From the NCBI GenBank assembly GCA_029204225.1, contig CM055096.1, positions 5,882,931-5,946,930 on the forward strand: a DNA stretch of 64,000 nt, given 5' to 3'. This DNA comes from Diphasiastrum complanatum (Eukaryota; Streptophyta; Lycopodiopsida; Lycopodiales; Lycopodiaceae). The notes beneath the pieces are model-generated. The model was not told where the DNA came from, did no database searches, and saw only the letters and a list, made by a program, of their open reading frames with translations. The position numbers and the translations under genes are program-made. Of the stretch, positions 44,585-55,855 are shown piece after piece (within the stretch, counting starts at the first letter, position 1; the number at the start of each line of letters is the position of its first letter).

Positions 44585-45238
44585 GTGAAGACACTGATTC
44601 TAAATTTTTGTCTATTATATAGTGTCAATCGATTTGATCCAATTTGCTTGCAAAGTGGGGTACTTTTTCATCAAGTTGGCAGGCTGAAAGAAATAGTGAA
44701 AAACATATTTGTTAAAATTGTTGGTGTACAATTCGTCATTACTTTTGTAGTAATTGATCTACCTAACGCACCATCAGTTTACCTGATTTTATTGGGATGC
44801 CCTTGGTTACAAGTTGTGCAAGTAATTCATAACTGGAGAATGGGTAAAATTACTTTTGAAAATTGGGAACAAGCTATCAATATAGATCCATTAATTTGCA
44901 TAATCAAGCCAGTTCGGTCATACCATTGATCAAGCAGATAAGGCATTGGGAATCCATTATGATTCTCAGACTGATAGTATCAATTGGAACCAAGCATTTC
45001 TGAATCAATTGATTGTACAGCCAGATATATGTGTCGACACGATGACAGATTGAAAGTGAGTATCAATCCAATAAATGATCGAATTCTTGATGCTACCATT
45101 ACTTATGTTTTCAATATGATGAACATGGCTTGGATTTCAACCAATCCAATTCTCGATATGATTGAAGACGAACTGATTCTAGTGAGCCATGAATTATCTT
45201 ATAATGAGAAGGCGGAACTAACATATGATGTTAGATGA
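44585..45238 (+). pseudogene. Ty3/gypsy protease-to-RT linker relic
   Basis: The forward frame reads VKIVGVQFVITFVVIDLPNA, LLGCPWLQVVQVIHNWRMGK and ITFENWEQAINIDP. After a shift comes SIDCTARYMCRHDDRLKVSI and MAWISTNPILDMIEDELILV. Both match the linker of the element at 57,980-58,560 in order. Gag is missing between the leader and this piece, and RT is missing after it. Confidence 0.8.
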
Positions 45239-45716
45239 TTTTGGTGAAGATTCTTCTAACAGATTATAGCTATGGTGGGATTGTATCATTCAATTTGAAT
45301 ATGGAGGAATCAAAACTCAGAAAGAGGATTTTCCCATTGCTCCACTGACAACATATTCAAAAGTTAAAGAGAGTGCAGAAATTCTGTCAAATGAGCTAGC
45401 AGGGAAAGCTGGTTTCTCCTCACCGAGTTGGTATGAAGAAAGTTCAAACTTTGATCTTATTACAAATGCCGAAAGTGCCCAACGAATATCGCAACAAGAA
45501 ATCATGCCGCCAAACTACATCAAGGAATGTTGACGAACGACCAGGAAGGAATTCTAGAATCCAAATTCACCTGGAATGCCAATATCAGAAGGTCAACAAG
45601 TTGCGGACCGGCCAATGAGCAAAAACAAAGCCCAGCGGCTCCCCAACAGATCTTCCGGCGACGGGAATAAAAGCATGGCCAAGTCGACATAAGAATTAGA
45701 TCTGCTAGTGATATAA

Positions 45717-47549
45717 TGTCAGACACCCTTAGAAAGTGCACTGTACTCATAAGCCAAAGGCGCGAGAAGTAGAAATAGATCTAAATACCAATGGGCCAAA
45801 ATAAGAGAGGATCCAAGTAGTTCTAAAATGCATTTTGGCTCTTAACTTTTTATGATAGTCAAGTTGTTATGGCACATGGTTTTGGGTGAACCAAAAATCC
45901 TAACCCTAGCTATGTCTATAAGTAGGGATGTGACACGATTTTGTAATCACTTTTCACTTGTATGATTAGAGATTGAGAAGAGAGAGAGAGAGAGAGAGAC
46001 AAAAGAAAGCATCCTCCTCCAGTTTCCTTAAATTTGTGAAGTCTTCCTATTTTGACATTGTATGCTTTCTTGGGGGCTTGGCATTCTGTGAGTAAATTTT
46101 TTGCGAGTTTGCGTATCGTGAGTCAATAAAAAGATAGCACATGGTGTGCTATCTTTTTTATGCCACTATTTAAATGTTTATTAATAAGAATTTTGCCAAA
46201 TTTTTGAAGTTAACAAACACTTTTGGCCTTGTGCTACAAAAAGAAGAAAAAAAATTGACTGAATCACTTGGCACGCCGGCGTGCCAAGTGATTCAGGAAA
46301 AAAAAATTTGTCCTAACAGCCAACTGCCTTGGCACGCCGATGTGCTAAGGCGGTTAGCTGAAAAAAAAAATTGAGTTGGTGTGTCCAACTCGATGCACTG
46401 CATCGAAATGGCGTGCCAAGGCCGTCGGTTGCTAGGTGTATATACAAAAAACATAATATAAATTTTTTTTTTTCAGCTGACCGCCTTGGCACGCCGACAT
46501 GCCAAGGCGGTTGGCTGTTAGGACAAATTTTTTTTTTTTGGGCTTGCAGCCCACCAAGATAGGATGTCGACGTGCTAAGGTGATCGGTTGCCAGAGCAAA
46601 AAAACCACCATAGCACGACGGCGTACTAGGGTGGTGGGTTGCCAGGGGAAATTTTTGCCAGAGCAAAAAAACCACCATAGCACGATGGCGTACTATGGTG
46701 GTAGGTTGCAAGGGCAAAAAAAATTTGCCTTGACAACCCACCACCCTAGCACGTCGGCGTGCTAAGGTGGCCGGCTGGACAATTTTTTTTTTTTTTTTAC
46801 TTGGCACACCGGCGTGCGAAGTGATTCAGTCAATTTTTTTTGTTTTTTGTAGCACGCCGGCATGCCAAGTGATTCAGTCAATTTTTTTTTTTCTTTTTGT
46901 AGCACGCCAAGTAGTGGCATAAAAGAGATAGCACACCATGTGCTATCTTTTTATTGACTCATGGCAAGAAAGAAACTCACAAACTCGCAAAAAATTTACT
47001 CGCAGAATGTCAAAACCCGCTTTCTTGTGGATGTTTGAATGCTTGATTGACATTTCCTAATCACGCTATCACAATAAGATTGATCATTAGTTCAAGCTTT
47101 CATCCTCTCAATCCACAAAATCACACACTAGTAAAATAGGTGTTAAAAATCACTTGGAAGAGATCAATAAGATCCATAGGTAGGTTTCATTTCCATTGCT
47201 CCCCTCCCTTGAGAAGATAAGCCTCATGAGGAGAAGATTTAGAGCTCAAAGAGCCTAAATAACCCAAGAAAGCTAAGATCCAAGAAGAGGATCTTCACCA
47301 TACCAAAACCCCAAAAAAAACCAAAGAGAATGTCAAGCATCTCACCTCTCTTCTAAGCCATTCCACATCTAGATCTCATGCCAAGATTGACACACTTGGT
47401 AGGCTTAGATTCCATCTAGATCCTTAGCTTAACCCCTCCCCATTGGATCGAAGCCCGTACTACACGACGACTCACCTGGTTGGAGATCCAAACCCCGACT
47501 ACGCCCTCTTGATCATGATGATCAGGGAGACACGGAAATGGTCCAACAT
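45717..47549 (+). mobile_element. Probable LTR of a gypsy element, containing an inserted element
   Basis: The right border is firm because a tRNA-Asp-type primer binding site follows. A TATA-like TCTATAAGTAGGG lies at 45,913-45,925, with an (AG)n tract at 45,979-45,999. The left border (TGTCAGACACCC at 45,717) is a guess. The palindromic element at 46,077-47,014 accounts for about half its length. Confidence 0.45.
46077..47014. mobile_element. Foldback-like element packed with palindromes
   Basis: The outer arms are inverted copies: 46,077-46,165 matches the reverse complement of 46,912-47,014 (AGTAAATTTTTTGCGAGTTT, AGTCAATAAAAAGATAGCAC). Each arm carries a 14-bp perfect hairpin with a 3-nt loop (46,128-46,158 on the left). 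Between them lie about nine palindromes sharing a GCACGCC/GGCGTGC core. The largest is 38 bp and perfect (46,259-46,296). Others lie at 46,317-46,360, 46,474-46,517, 46,551-46,585 (degenerate), 46,604-46,635, 46,671-46,702, 46,741-46,770, 46,799-46,822 and 46,850-46,871. Spacers are A- or T-runs. No protein is encoded. It resembles foldback elements in having terminal arms built of subrepeats. Confidence 0.75.
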
Positions 47550-47554
47550 TATTT

Positions 47555-47572
47555 TGGCGCCTTTGTCGGGGA
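47555..47572 (+). other. Primer binding site, tRNA-Asp type
   Basis: TGGCGCCTTTGTCGGGGA, the same class as at 3,103 and 54,648. Confidence 0.8.
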
Positions 47573-47696
47573 GACGGTGCTAAGCCACTGATTAGATGGA
47601 TTTTTAGTTTTCTTTTGCTCGATTTTTCTTGCATTTTTGACAGGTTTATTACTCGTCTACTGGTCTTTTCCACTTTTTAATTCTCTTCTTTACTCT

Positions 47697-48800
47697 CCAC
47701 TTCTCTAGAGAGCTAGGTAGACTCCAAACATTATTCTATGAGCTCGATGAATTATAAAATATAACTCACCATCGGAGACATTGCTCGCCAAACAGCCTAT
47801 TACTCACCAAACCCATTTTTTACACTTTTTCTTTGCCAAATTTACTCGCCATCAGAGCGGAGTGATCATCAAGCTCATAGGCATCTTCTTGGTGATTGGC
47901 GAGTTATAAATTTATTACTCTCACTCAGAGCCATTGCTCGTCACTTTGAATTTTCCCTCCATTTTTTTTAATTTTTGCTCTTTTCATTACTCGTCAGTTA
48001 TAATTTGCCATTAGTGTTTTCTCCTTTTTTATTCATTATCTTTACTCACCATCAGATCTGAGGCTTGTACACATACTAATCTGTCTTCTGAGAGACTGGC
48101 GAGTTATAAATTTATTATTTGCCAACTGCTCCTCATTACTCGCCACTCCACATAGCCTTCTGATCATCATTTAGGGCATGTAGACAGCTCAACGAGTTAT
48201 AATCCTATTACTCGCGCTTGCTATTACTTGCCACTTCTCCATAGAGTTAAGCAGGCTCTAGACACTATTCTGTGAGTTCCGCGAGTTATAAATTATAACT
48301 CGCCATCAGAGACATTACTCGCCCTACAGCCTGTTACTCGTCAAACCCATTTTTGACACTTTTTCTTTGCCATCTTTACTCGCCATCGGAGTTGAGTAAT
48401 CAACAAGCTCAAAGGCATCTTCCTGGTGATTGGTGAGTAATAAAAATTATTACTCACACTCAGAGCCATTACTCGCCATTTTGAATTTCTTGTCATTTTT
48501 ATTACTCGCCATTAGTGTTTTCTCCTTTTCTGTTCATCGACTTTACTCGCCATCAAAGCTGAGGCCTGTACACATACTGATCTGTCCCCTGAGAGACCGA
48601 CGACTTCTAAATTTATAACTCGCCATCAGAGCCATTACTTGCCAACTGCTCCTCATTACTTCCCACTTTCACAAAGTTTTCTGATCATCATTTAGGGGAT
48701 AGCTCGACGAGTTATAATCCTATTACTTGTGCTTGTTATTACTCATCTGTATAACTCACCATCAAAGAAAAATTTAGATTTTTTCGAATCTTTCGACAAT
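47697..48800 (+). repeat. Leader: ~540-bp tandem duplication built of ACTCGCC words
   Basis: 47,697-48,236 is repeated at 48,237-48,770 with the same order of blocks. Inside each, ACTCGCCATC or ATTACTCGCC recurs every 40-90 bp, and the inverse GGCGAGTTATAA occurs in between. No coding potential. Confidence 0.82.
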
Positions 48801-49079
48801 CAGAACTCGTCTATGTTTTTCAGTTTTTTTTATTTTTTTTCATTGCCTTTTGGATTTGCATTTACACCGCTTCGCATCTATCTGATTTTCAGTTTGATTC
48901 CAATCTGATCTTGATTTGAGACTCATCATTGCATCAGTTAGATCCTTAATCAGATCTAGCATCTGATCACTCATACGCTGAAAAGATCTACAAAAATTAT
49001 CTGAGAAAAAAAAACAAAGAAGATAAAAAACAATCGAAAACAAAAATATCAAAAATAGTCTTATTTTTCATTCTGTTGT

Positions 49080-50790
49080 ATGCATTTGAGATCAGGTAGG
49101 AGATTATCCACCCTGGATCCCCTTGAATTAGAGAAATTCATCAACGTATAAATCAAAATATTACCTGAACCCATTGATGTAGATCCACCCCCGATGGACA
49201 ATCCTAGATCGTTCGTGCCCCATGCAGTCCGAAATTTCTCCAAGATCAACCTTTTGAGGTTTGATGACAAGGGAGATCTGCGACAATTTTTATAAATCTA
49301 CACCCAAGCATGTAGAGCCTACAAAGACGACAACATGCAAGAGTTGTTAAGATATTTCAATTTATGCTTGACCGATATTGCAAACGATTGGTACTTCAAT
49401 CTTGAGCAGACTGAATGAGACAATTGGAACATCTTATAGACTGAGTTCATTACCAGATTCAAAACCACCTGTTTTCTTTCTGATCCATTTTTGCAACTCG
49501 GACGAATCCGTATGGATAAGAAAAATGAGTCCGTGCGCGATTATATTGAACAAATCAAGAGATTTGCGGTGGATGTGACCCTGACAGCATCCCTGATCAT
49601 AGTGTCCTGACATGATTCATGGTAGGATTACCCAAGGGAATCAGGCATCATATGAAACGAAGAGACAAATACGTGTCTTTTCAAGAAGCCTATGTCGATG
49701 CCATCAAGAGAGTCGACGATAGTGAGAGCACTAGTTAGGACTCTGATAACTCTGACTTGGAATGAAGACGCAGAAAGAACGAAGAGCCAAATGTAAGGAT
49801 AAACTTCATGATGACGCTTATGCCTCTACATCCAATAGCGTCGATACCATCATATCCGCCTTAGAGAGGATGCACATGCATAGCAACGAGCAAATTAAAA
49901 AGCTCACTATCGACCTTACCACAACTGTTGATCAGAAGCTAAAAGACATGCAACTAGGACCTACAAACGCCTATCCAAGGAGAGAATCCACCTAGTCTCC
50001 ACACCGTCAAGGCAACCACACCGGAAATGAGTGCCGGCAGCTGAGACAGAAGAGGTTAGAACGACCTGTTCGATATTGCCATATTTGTAATATGAGCAAT
50101 CATGATACCAATGAATGTTCTATAATCTCAGAAATCAAGTAGCTCAAACCAGCACCAAATCATGCCCCGTTGGCACAGTGACACGGTGCCTTACCCCAAC
50201 CATCGCCTAGACTGGCATTACCTCTCATCTCTCCCTCCTCCCCCCCCCCCCCCCCCCGAACCTAAGGTTTAGTAGTACAAAATCCGCAACTAGCTGCTCA
50301 GCAATTAAATATGGTCTAAGTGACCAAGGAACCCTACTACCTTGGAAAGGATGCACAAGGATCTATTTCGATGCATTTCATAGATGGAGAGAACGGAGAC
50401 CTAGTGCCAATTACGCTAATCAGCTTAGAGGTATAGGATTTATAGCTCCTATCAATTGCTACGGATGTGGAGAGAACCATAGAATCATTGATTGCCCTAA
50501 TAAGCCACAAGACAACTTTGTACCATTGTGCTAAGATTGCGGGTACGCACCCATATCTCACGTGTCCTATGAGAACGGAGAAGCAAGGAGAGGTCTCTGC
50601 CCCTCTACATTTGATGAGTGTGGTAGGAGAGCCAAAGGCATCGAATCGACGATGCCAATATTCATTTAGACGAGAGCCCAGAAACGAAAAGATAAGGAGC
50701 CATCCAAGTCTGCTACCATTGGTCTTGCTAATGGATCATCTGGTTCCTTATACGTAAGAGAATACCCGAATCCCATAGTTGAGCAAGGTA
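49080..50790 (+). pseudogene. Ty3/gypsy gag relic with zinc knuckles
   Basis: Forward frames give the capsid-like core (YFNLCLTDIANDWYFNLEQT, FITRFKTTCFLSDPF, NESVRDYIEQIKRFAVDV at 49,340-49,580). A coiled-coil piece follows (49,762-49,990). Then come a knuckle CHICNMSNHDTNEC (about 50,070) and a second, shorter-spaced one, CYGCGENHRIIDC (about 50,460). The second matches CFACGENHRVAEC of the element at 57,100. Stops and frameshifts are frequent. A poly-C run (50,239-50,258) sits inside. The relic ends at 50,790 against a minus-strand element. Confidence 0.82.
50239..50258. repeat. Poly-C homopolymer
   Basis: About 20 C in a row within the gag relic; its length may be unreliable. Confidence 0.9.
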
Positions 50791-50799
50791 ACTGACATT

Positions 50800-51228
50800 C
50801 CTCCCTCCTTATTCAAGTTCTGTCCTCAGAATTTAAAATTGGGAAAGTTCATCCTTAAGCTTCCTTCATGTTCCCAGGAATCGTCATCGTCCGTACATCC
50901 CCTCCATCGAACGAATGCTCGGTAACTATACGATTTCTCAATCGTTTAGTTCTTGTATCCAAGATCTTTTCAGGTTCAAAACGAGATACACTCGATGATT
51001 CATCCAACAGGTCCAACTGATCTCCAGATCCAGATGCTCTCCTTTACGTAGACTCTTTTTGAGACGTCTAATGTGAAATACGAGATGCACTTGCGATCCT
51101 TCCGAAAGTTCTAATTGGTAAGCTAAAAATTCGATCTTTTTCAAGATCTTACACGGTCCTCTATATCTAGGGGACAACTTATAATGCTTGCCGGTACGCA
51201 TTACACTTGAATCCTTTGGGATTCTCAA
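50800..51228 (-). pseudogene. Ty3/gypsy integrase C-terminus and chromodomain
   Basis: The minus strand reads SPRYRGPCKILKKIEFLAYQ, LELSEGSQVHLVFHIRRLKK, the GPY/F module. After frameshifts come RTKRLRNRIVTEHS and VRWRGCTDDDDSWEHEGSLR then MNFPNF, a chromodomain (VxW-x-G, D-x-x-W-E). This places the element among the chromoviruses. A purine tract (AAGGAGGGAGGAATG) ends the internal region, but the LTR expected after it is absent. Confidence 0.82.
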
Positions 51229-51415
51229 ATATACTCAGTCTCCCACTTGGAAGTCTCTCGGTAATCTTTTCATATTTGCATAATGTATGTCTCTATCCTG
51301 GGCACTCGAGACATTTTCACGTGCAATCCGTAGCATTTTCTACATATCGTGTAGGAAATCTGCTACTTTTTGAAACTTGATCGTCTGAGTCTCAACCGCA
51401 ATGAGTGACCTAGGC

Positions 51416-52500
51416 TCAAAACCATACATAAGCATAAACAAACACGGCCGACCAAAAGTGATCGGTGAACTTCGGATCGCGATTGCTCACAATATCACTT
51501 GGTAATCCGTAAAGCCTAAACAGATGCTTTACAAATATCTGAGCTAAATCAGAAGCCTTCGCGGTGGTCTTTACCAGAATAAACGTAGCCAATTTGGTAA
51601 GACGGTCGACCACAACCCAAATTGCATCATGTTGTTTATTCGTCCGCGGTAACCCAACCACGAAATCCATGGAAATACTATCCCATCTCTTATCAGGGAT
51701 ATCCAATGGATGTAACAAACTTCCAGTCTTATGGCGTTCAGCGTTATTCAACTGGCATTGGTCACACTTGACCACATAAGATTCTACAAAGGGCTTGAGT
51801 TTTGGCCAATAAAAATCCCTTCGTACCAAATCCAATGTACGATGTATGCCGGGATGTCCTGCGCATGGTGAGTCATGACATTCATAAAAAATTTTATTTT
51901 TAACAACATGCACATCATGCACACAAACCTTTCCTTTCTTGAACAAAAGTCCATTATGAATAGAAAAGTCATCAGTACCCTTTATATCCTTCCCCTCAAA
52001 TTGATCACCATGATCATCAATCCTGCTTGATGAAACTGCTAAAACCCTATTCCAGATTGGTCCAAAATGTGGGTCTTTCTCATAAAGACCCCTCAGGGAG
52101 TCTACCTGATTAGATGAGCCCCTGATATACCGCACTTCAAAGTCAAATTCTTGCATGAGTTCTGCCCATCTGGCCTTACGACCTCACAAATCATTCTGAT
52201 TACAGAAATACTTTAAAGGTTGATGATCCGTATTAACCACAAATTTATTACCATACAGGTAATGCCTCCATGATTTTAAAGCATGGAGCACATCAAAAAC
52301 CTAAGTGGTGTACCTGACCTGAACATCGGTTAGCTTTTTACTCTCAAAGGCAACGGGCTGACCCTTCTGTAAGAGAACAGCTCCAATAGCCATATCACTT
52401 GCGTCAGTGTTTATGACGAACGACAAATCTGGATCCGCTATTCTCAAAACTGGAGCTGAGGCAATTAGAAACTTGAGTTTGTGAAAACTCTCATCTAATT
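51416..52500 (-). pseudogene. Chromovirus RNase H and integrase core
   Basis: RNase H (52,160-52,500) has INTDASDMAIGAVLLQKGQP, VNTDHQPLKYF and a stop or two. Integrase (51,416-52,156) has the zinc finger (ECHDSPCAGHPGIHRT, then CDQCQ) and the core: SMDFVVGLPRTNKQHDAIWV (first Asp), and LYGLPSDIVSNRDPKFTDHF, where the second catalytic Asp is Asn (S-N-R-D instead of S-D-R-D). The third site (Glu) is lost below 51,416. Confidence 0.87.
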
Positions 52501-52507
52501 TCTCATT

Positions 52508-53340
52508 TCATCTAATGGGAGGACTTGGCCTACCTTTGTGGCTTTTCACTCCTTTCAACATATTGTTGAGAGGTGCAGCAATCTTCGAGTACTCCTCTGC
52601 AAATCTACCGAAAAACATAGTGAAACCTAAGAATGACTTAAGTTCACGCATGGTTTTAGGAATTGGCCATTCCACTACCGTCTTCACCTTTTCTTCGTCA
52701 ATCTTGATCCCAAAGGAGGTAACCGTATGACCTAGGTAAAGAAGTTCCTTCTTGAAGAATTCACACTTTGATTCTTTTGCATAAAGCTTCTCTTTTCTTA
52801 AAATACGTAAGATAGTACGGAGATGCTTAGCATGCTCTTTGAGTGTTTTGCTATAGATCAAAATATCATCCAGAAACACCTCTATGAACTTCCCCAAATA
52901 TGGACAAAAGATACATCTTCCGGATGTATCCCAATCTGATGGTATCACGTACGTAGATCAATTTTCGTGAAGTATTTAGCTCCATTCAATTGATCTATGA
53001 GATCGTCCATCCTGGGCAACGAGTATTTATTTTTAATTATAAGCTTGTTCATACCCTTGTAATCTACACATAGCCGGAAACTCCCATCTTTCTTACTCTT
53101 AAGAAGGACAAGTGCTCCCCATGGAGATTTACTTGGTCTTATGTGTCCCATCCTGAGATACTCCTCGATTTGCCTAGCCAGTTCCTCCTCTTCCTTCTGA
53201 CTAAACCGATATGGTTGTCTGAAGATAGGGTGGCTATCGGGCAAAAGATCTATCTTATGATCCACCGACCGAGCGGGTGGTAGTCCATAAGGTAGTTGCT
53301 TCAGAAAAACTTCACTAAACTCTTGCTTTAAATCTTGCAA
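52508..53340 (-). pseudogene. Chromovirus reverse transcriptase with a mid-domain deletion
   Basis: 52,945-53,340 gives the fingers: [49 protein letters not shown]. 52,508-52,948 gives VFLDDILIYSKTLKEHAKHL, then LYLGHTVTSFGIKIDEEKVK and LKSFLGFTMFFGRF. The segment from SGYHQ to NAPATF is missing at the join (about 52,945), so the palm is incomplete. The catalytic box is F-L-D-D. Confidence 0.87.
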
Positions 53341-53697
53341 CTGTTGTTGTTCCTAATGTGAATGTTCAGTGTTAAAGCACGAAAACACATTCACATGCTC
53401 AGCATCACAATGCATATCAGATTTCAAAAGCAAGTGAAAGAGTTCATACTCAGAATCATGAAGTTTCTCAATTAATTCAACCTAGGAAATCATCAGCGAT
53501 GGAAGTACATCGGTCTCTCCAAAAATAGAGACAATCTGATCAAACTTATCTTTAAATACCATAGAATGATTTTTAAAATCTATCTCTAAAGAGTCTGATT
53601 TGTCAAAAAAACCATTCATAGCCCAAAATGACATCAGTCCGGTCCATATTCATGACATGGAAATCCAACGGCTCAAAATAGTCCTACATTCGAAGCT
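53341..53697 (-). other. Decayed protease-RT linker of the chromovirus
   Basis: No intact frame; it joins the protease (above) and RT (below). Confidence 0.5.
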
Positions 53698-53911
53698 CTA
53701 AGTTCGAGACTTTGACATCCCAAATCTCAGTGTCCGACCCTGAGGCAAGACGGACACGTAACGGTGATCACTGGCCATGGTGGGCACTCGGAGCTTCTGC
53801 ACAAGTCGAGCATTCAAAAAATTGTGTGTACTACCTGAATCAAATAGCACATTCACGTCTTTTCCTAAAATATTACCTCTCACACGAAACAATTCATTAG
53901 GCTTGAAAGAG
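53698..53911 (-). pseudogene. Chromovirus protease, interrupted by an LTR
   Basis: The minus strand reads RGNILGKDVNVLFDSGSTHN then FLNARLVQKLRVPTMASDHR. The catalytic DSG is intact. The coding sequence is cut off at 53,911 by the LTR of the plus-strand element, so gag should lie beyond that element's 3' end, outside the window. Confidence 0.82.
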
Positions 53912-54643
53912 TGTTGGAGGGTTTGCGGATCCCAAGGCAACCCTGTGTGTGTAAGGGATTTGGCACCCTGTGTGTGTAAGCCCAATCCAATGATCACATA
54001 GTTATTTGATTAATTAGAATGTTAATAAAAGGACTTTAGGCCTTTTTGTGGGACTTTTAATGTCGCAGGGCCTAAATGTCAAGTTAGTGAATAAAGTTGG
54101 GTTTCCCTCCAATTTTGATGGTTCCCACACTTTTTTAAATTTGAATAAAAAGAGAGGCAAGACTGGACCAATAGGATTCAGAGGCCAGGGTCCTCCTCTC
54201 TACTATAAAAAGGGACCAACTCGAGTTGCTCCTCATGTTCATTTCCTCATTTCAATAAAGAAGATTGGTTCTCTTTAGAAATAGATTGATGAATGTCCTT
54301 GCTTTTCCTCTCTTTTCCTCCATTTCTCATGCTTTCTTTGGATTTTGCTAATTGTTGGATTTGATCATTATTGGGATTGCTATTTCTTATGCTTTTTGTG
54401 AGAGAGAAAAGGAGAGAGAGAAGAGTAAGCTTCTATCATTGTTGCGGATTTAGGGTTAATGGATGTAGTGTTAATGCTTAGTGTTAACGGATGTTAGTGT
54501 TAGATCCTCCATTCATGTTGAAATCTGAACTATACTATCGCTCTTGTGGGAACGAACCTCCGCGTGACAACTAACTTCGTCTCTTTGATGCTAGATTGAC
54601 TAAATCTTGGATTCAGGTTAGGCAAGGAAAGAAATCCACTACA
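53912..54643 (+). mobile_element. 5' LTR of the Athila/Tat-like gypsy element
   Basis: It begins TGTTGGAGGG and ends CCACTACA, 732 bp. A TATA box (TATAAAA) lies at 54,204-54,210 and AATAAAG at 54,257. The primer binding site follows after four bases. The five bases before it (AAGAG) are the expected target duplication; the partner would be outside the window. Confidence 0.78.
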
Positions 54644-54647
54644 ATTT

Positions 54648-54665
54648 TGGTGCCGTTGCCAGGGA
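54648..54665 (+). other. Primer binding site, tRNA-Asp type
   Basis: TGGTGCCGTTGCCAGGGA, two changes from the usual TGGCGCCGTTGCCGGGGA. Confidence 0.82.
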
Positions 54666-54939
54666 GCTACGCCAATTTTTCAGTTTGCAGCATGTTTGGC
54701 TGATGGTTAGCTTGCATTAGACATCTTGTCATGGCATTAATAGTGTTAAAACTATAGTTTGGGATTGATTGTGCTAGATTTTGAGTGAATTTGCTTGTTT
54801 GAAATCTAATCTGATTATTAAACAGGGAAAGCTATTCAGATCACTAATCTTAAGATCCATTTGGATTTGAGATATTAGAGAAAATAACAAAAATTGGTCA
54901 AATCTGTCAAATTTGGTCAAAAATAGGCAAAAAGCGTCA

Positions 54940-55620
54940 TCAGAGCCTTGAACTTTTTACCCTCTTTCAGAAAACCTTCGCCGAGTTGCAGACACCTTTG
55001 GTTTTGTTTACAGAACCTTCATTTTGAAGGGCGAAGATTAATTCCCAACAGATTTCTGAAAACATCAGAAAAACCACCAAAAAACACCAAAAATTATCAA
55101 AATCTTAAAAAATATAGAAAAAGAACCTTCGTCCAATTCACTGTGCTTAGATGTGATTCAGATTTATCTACTGCCAGGTCGGCGAAGAATAATACCAAAA
55201 ATAGAAAGATTTTCAGAGGATCAATTGTCATATTGTCATATTTTTGCCAAAACAGTCACTTTTTTGCAAAATTACCAGTATTACTCTTGATCCTTCGCCA
55301 GAACCTTCACCGAGTTTCCAGAACATTCTATTTATATAAAAATACTATTTTTGAGTCCGGCGAAGATTTATCTTGATCAGATCACAAAAAATCTTGATTT
55401 TGACCCTCGCCAGATCACAAAAACTTTATTTTCTTCTGTCAGAAACCTTCGTTCGGTTGTCCATAGTTTTATCTGTGTCAAATGTTCCATCTGAGAAATC
55501 AACGAAGGTTATTTCCCAAGAAATTGCCAGAAAAGTGTTCAGAGAGTTTTTATCCCAAAATAGCACTATTGAACCTTCGCCGAGCTAACCTTCACCTAGA
55601 TAACCTTTGCCAGTCCTATT
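54940..55620 (+). repeat. Leader with repeated CCTTCGCC / GGCGAAG words
   Basis: Forward words (AACCTTCGCCGAG and variants) lie at about 54,973, 55,123, 55,292, 55,301, 55,443, 55,571, 55,588 and 55,602. Reverse words (GGCGAAGATTA and variants) lie at 55,030, 55,180, 55,358 and 55,500. They alternate, so each forward word has a reverse partner about 50-65 bp later. Confidence 0.8.
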
Positions 55621-55855
55621 TTTAGTTTCCGATTTTCTAGATCAAGTCTCTGTCAAAATTTGGATCAGATCTGATATATTCTAAATTGGACTCTGAGAGA
55701 TTTATCATTTTTTAGAAGTATTGATTGATCAAATTTTGGGTAGTTTTTTATCATATAAAATCAGATTCTTGAAAAGTGGAATAGAGCTAGCAGATCTAAT
55801 CTGAGATAGTTTTTTGGAAAAATCTATATCCAATCACATTATCAATTTGATCTAA

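Noticed and set aside
46313-46807. 164-codon minus-strand frame in the palindrome array
   Set aside because: Its repeated peptides (ARRRA, TTLARR) follow from the palindromic units and A/T runs.
46077-47014. CRISPR array
   Set aside because: Repeats are palindromic but vary in length and sequence, spacers are homopolymer runs rather than unique sequence, and the context is a plant genome.
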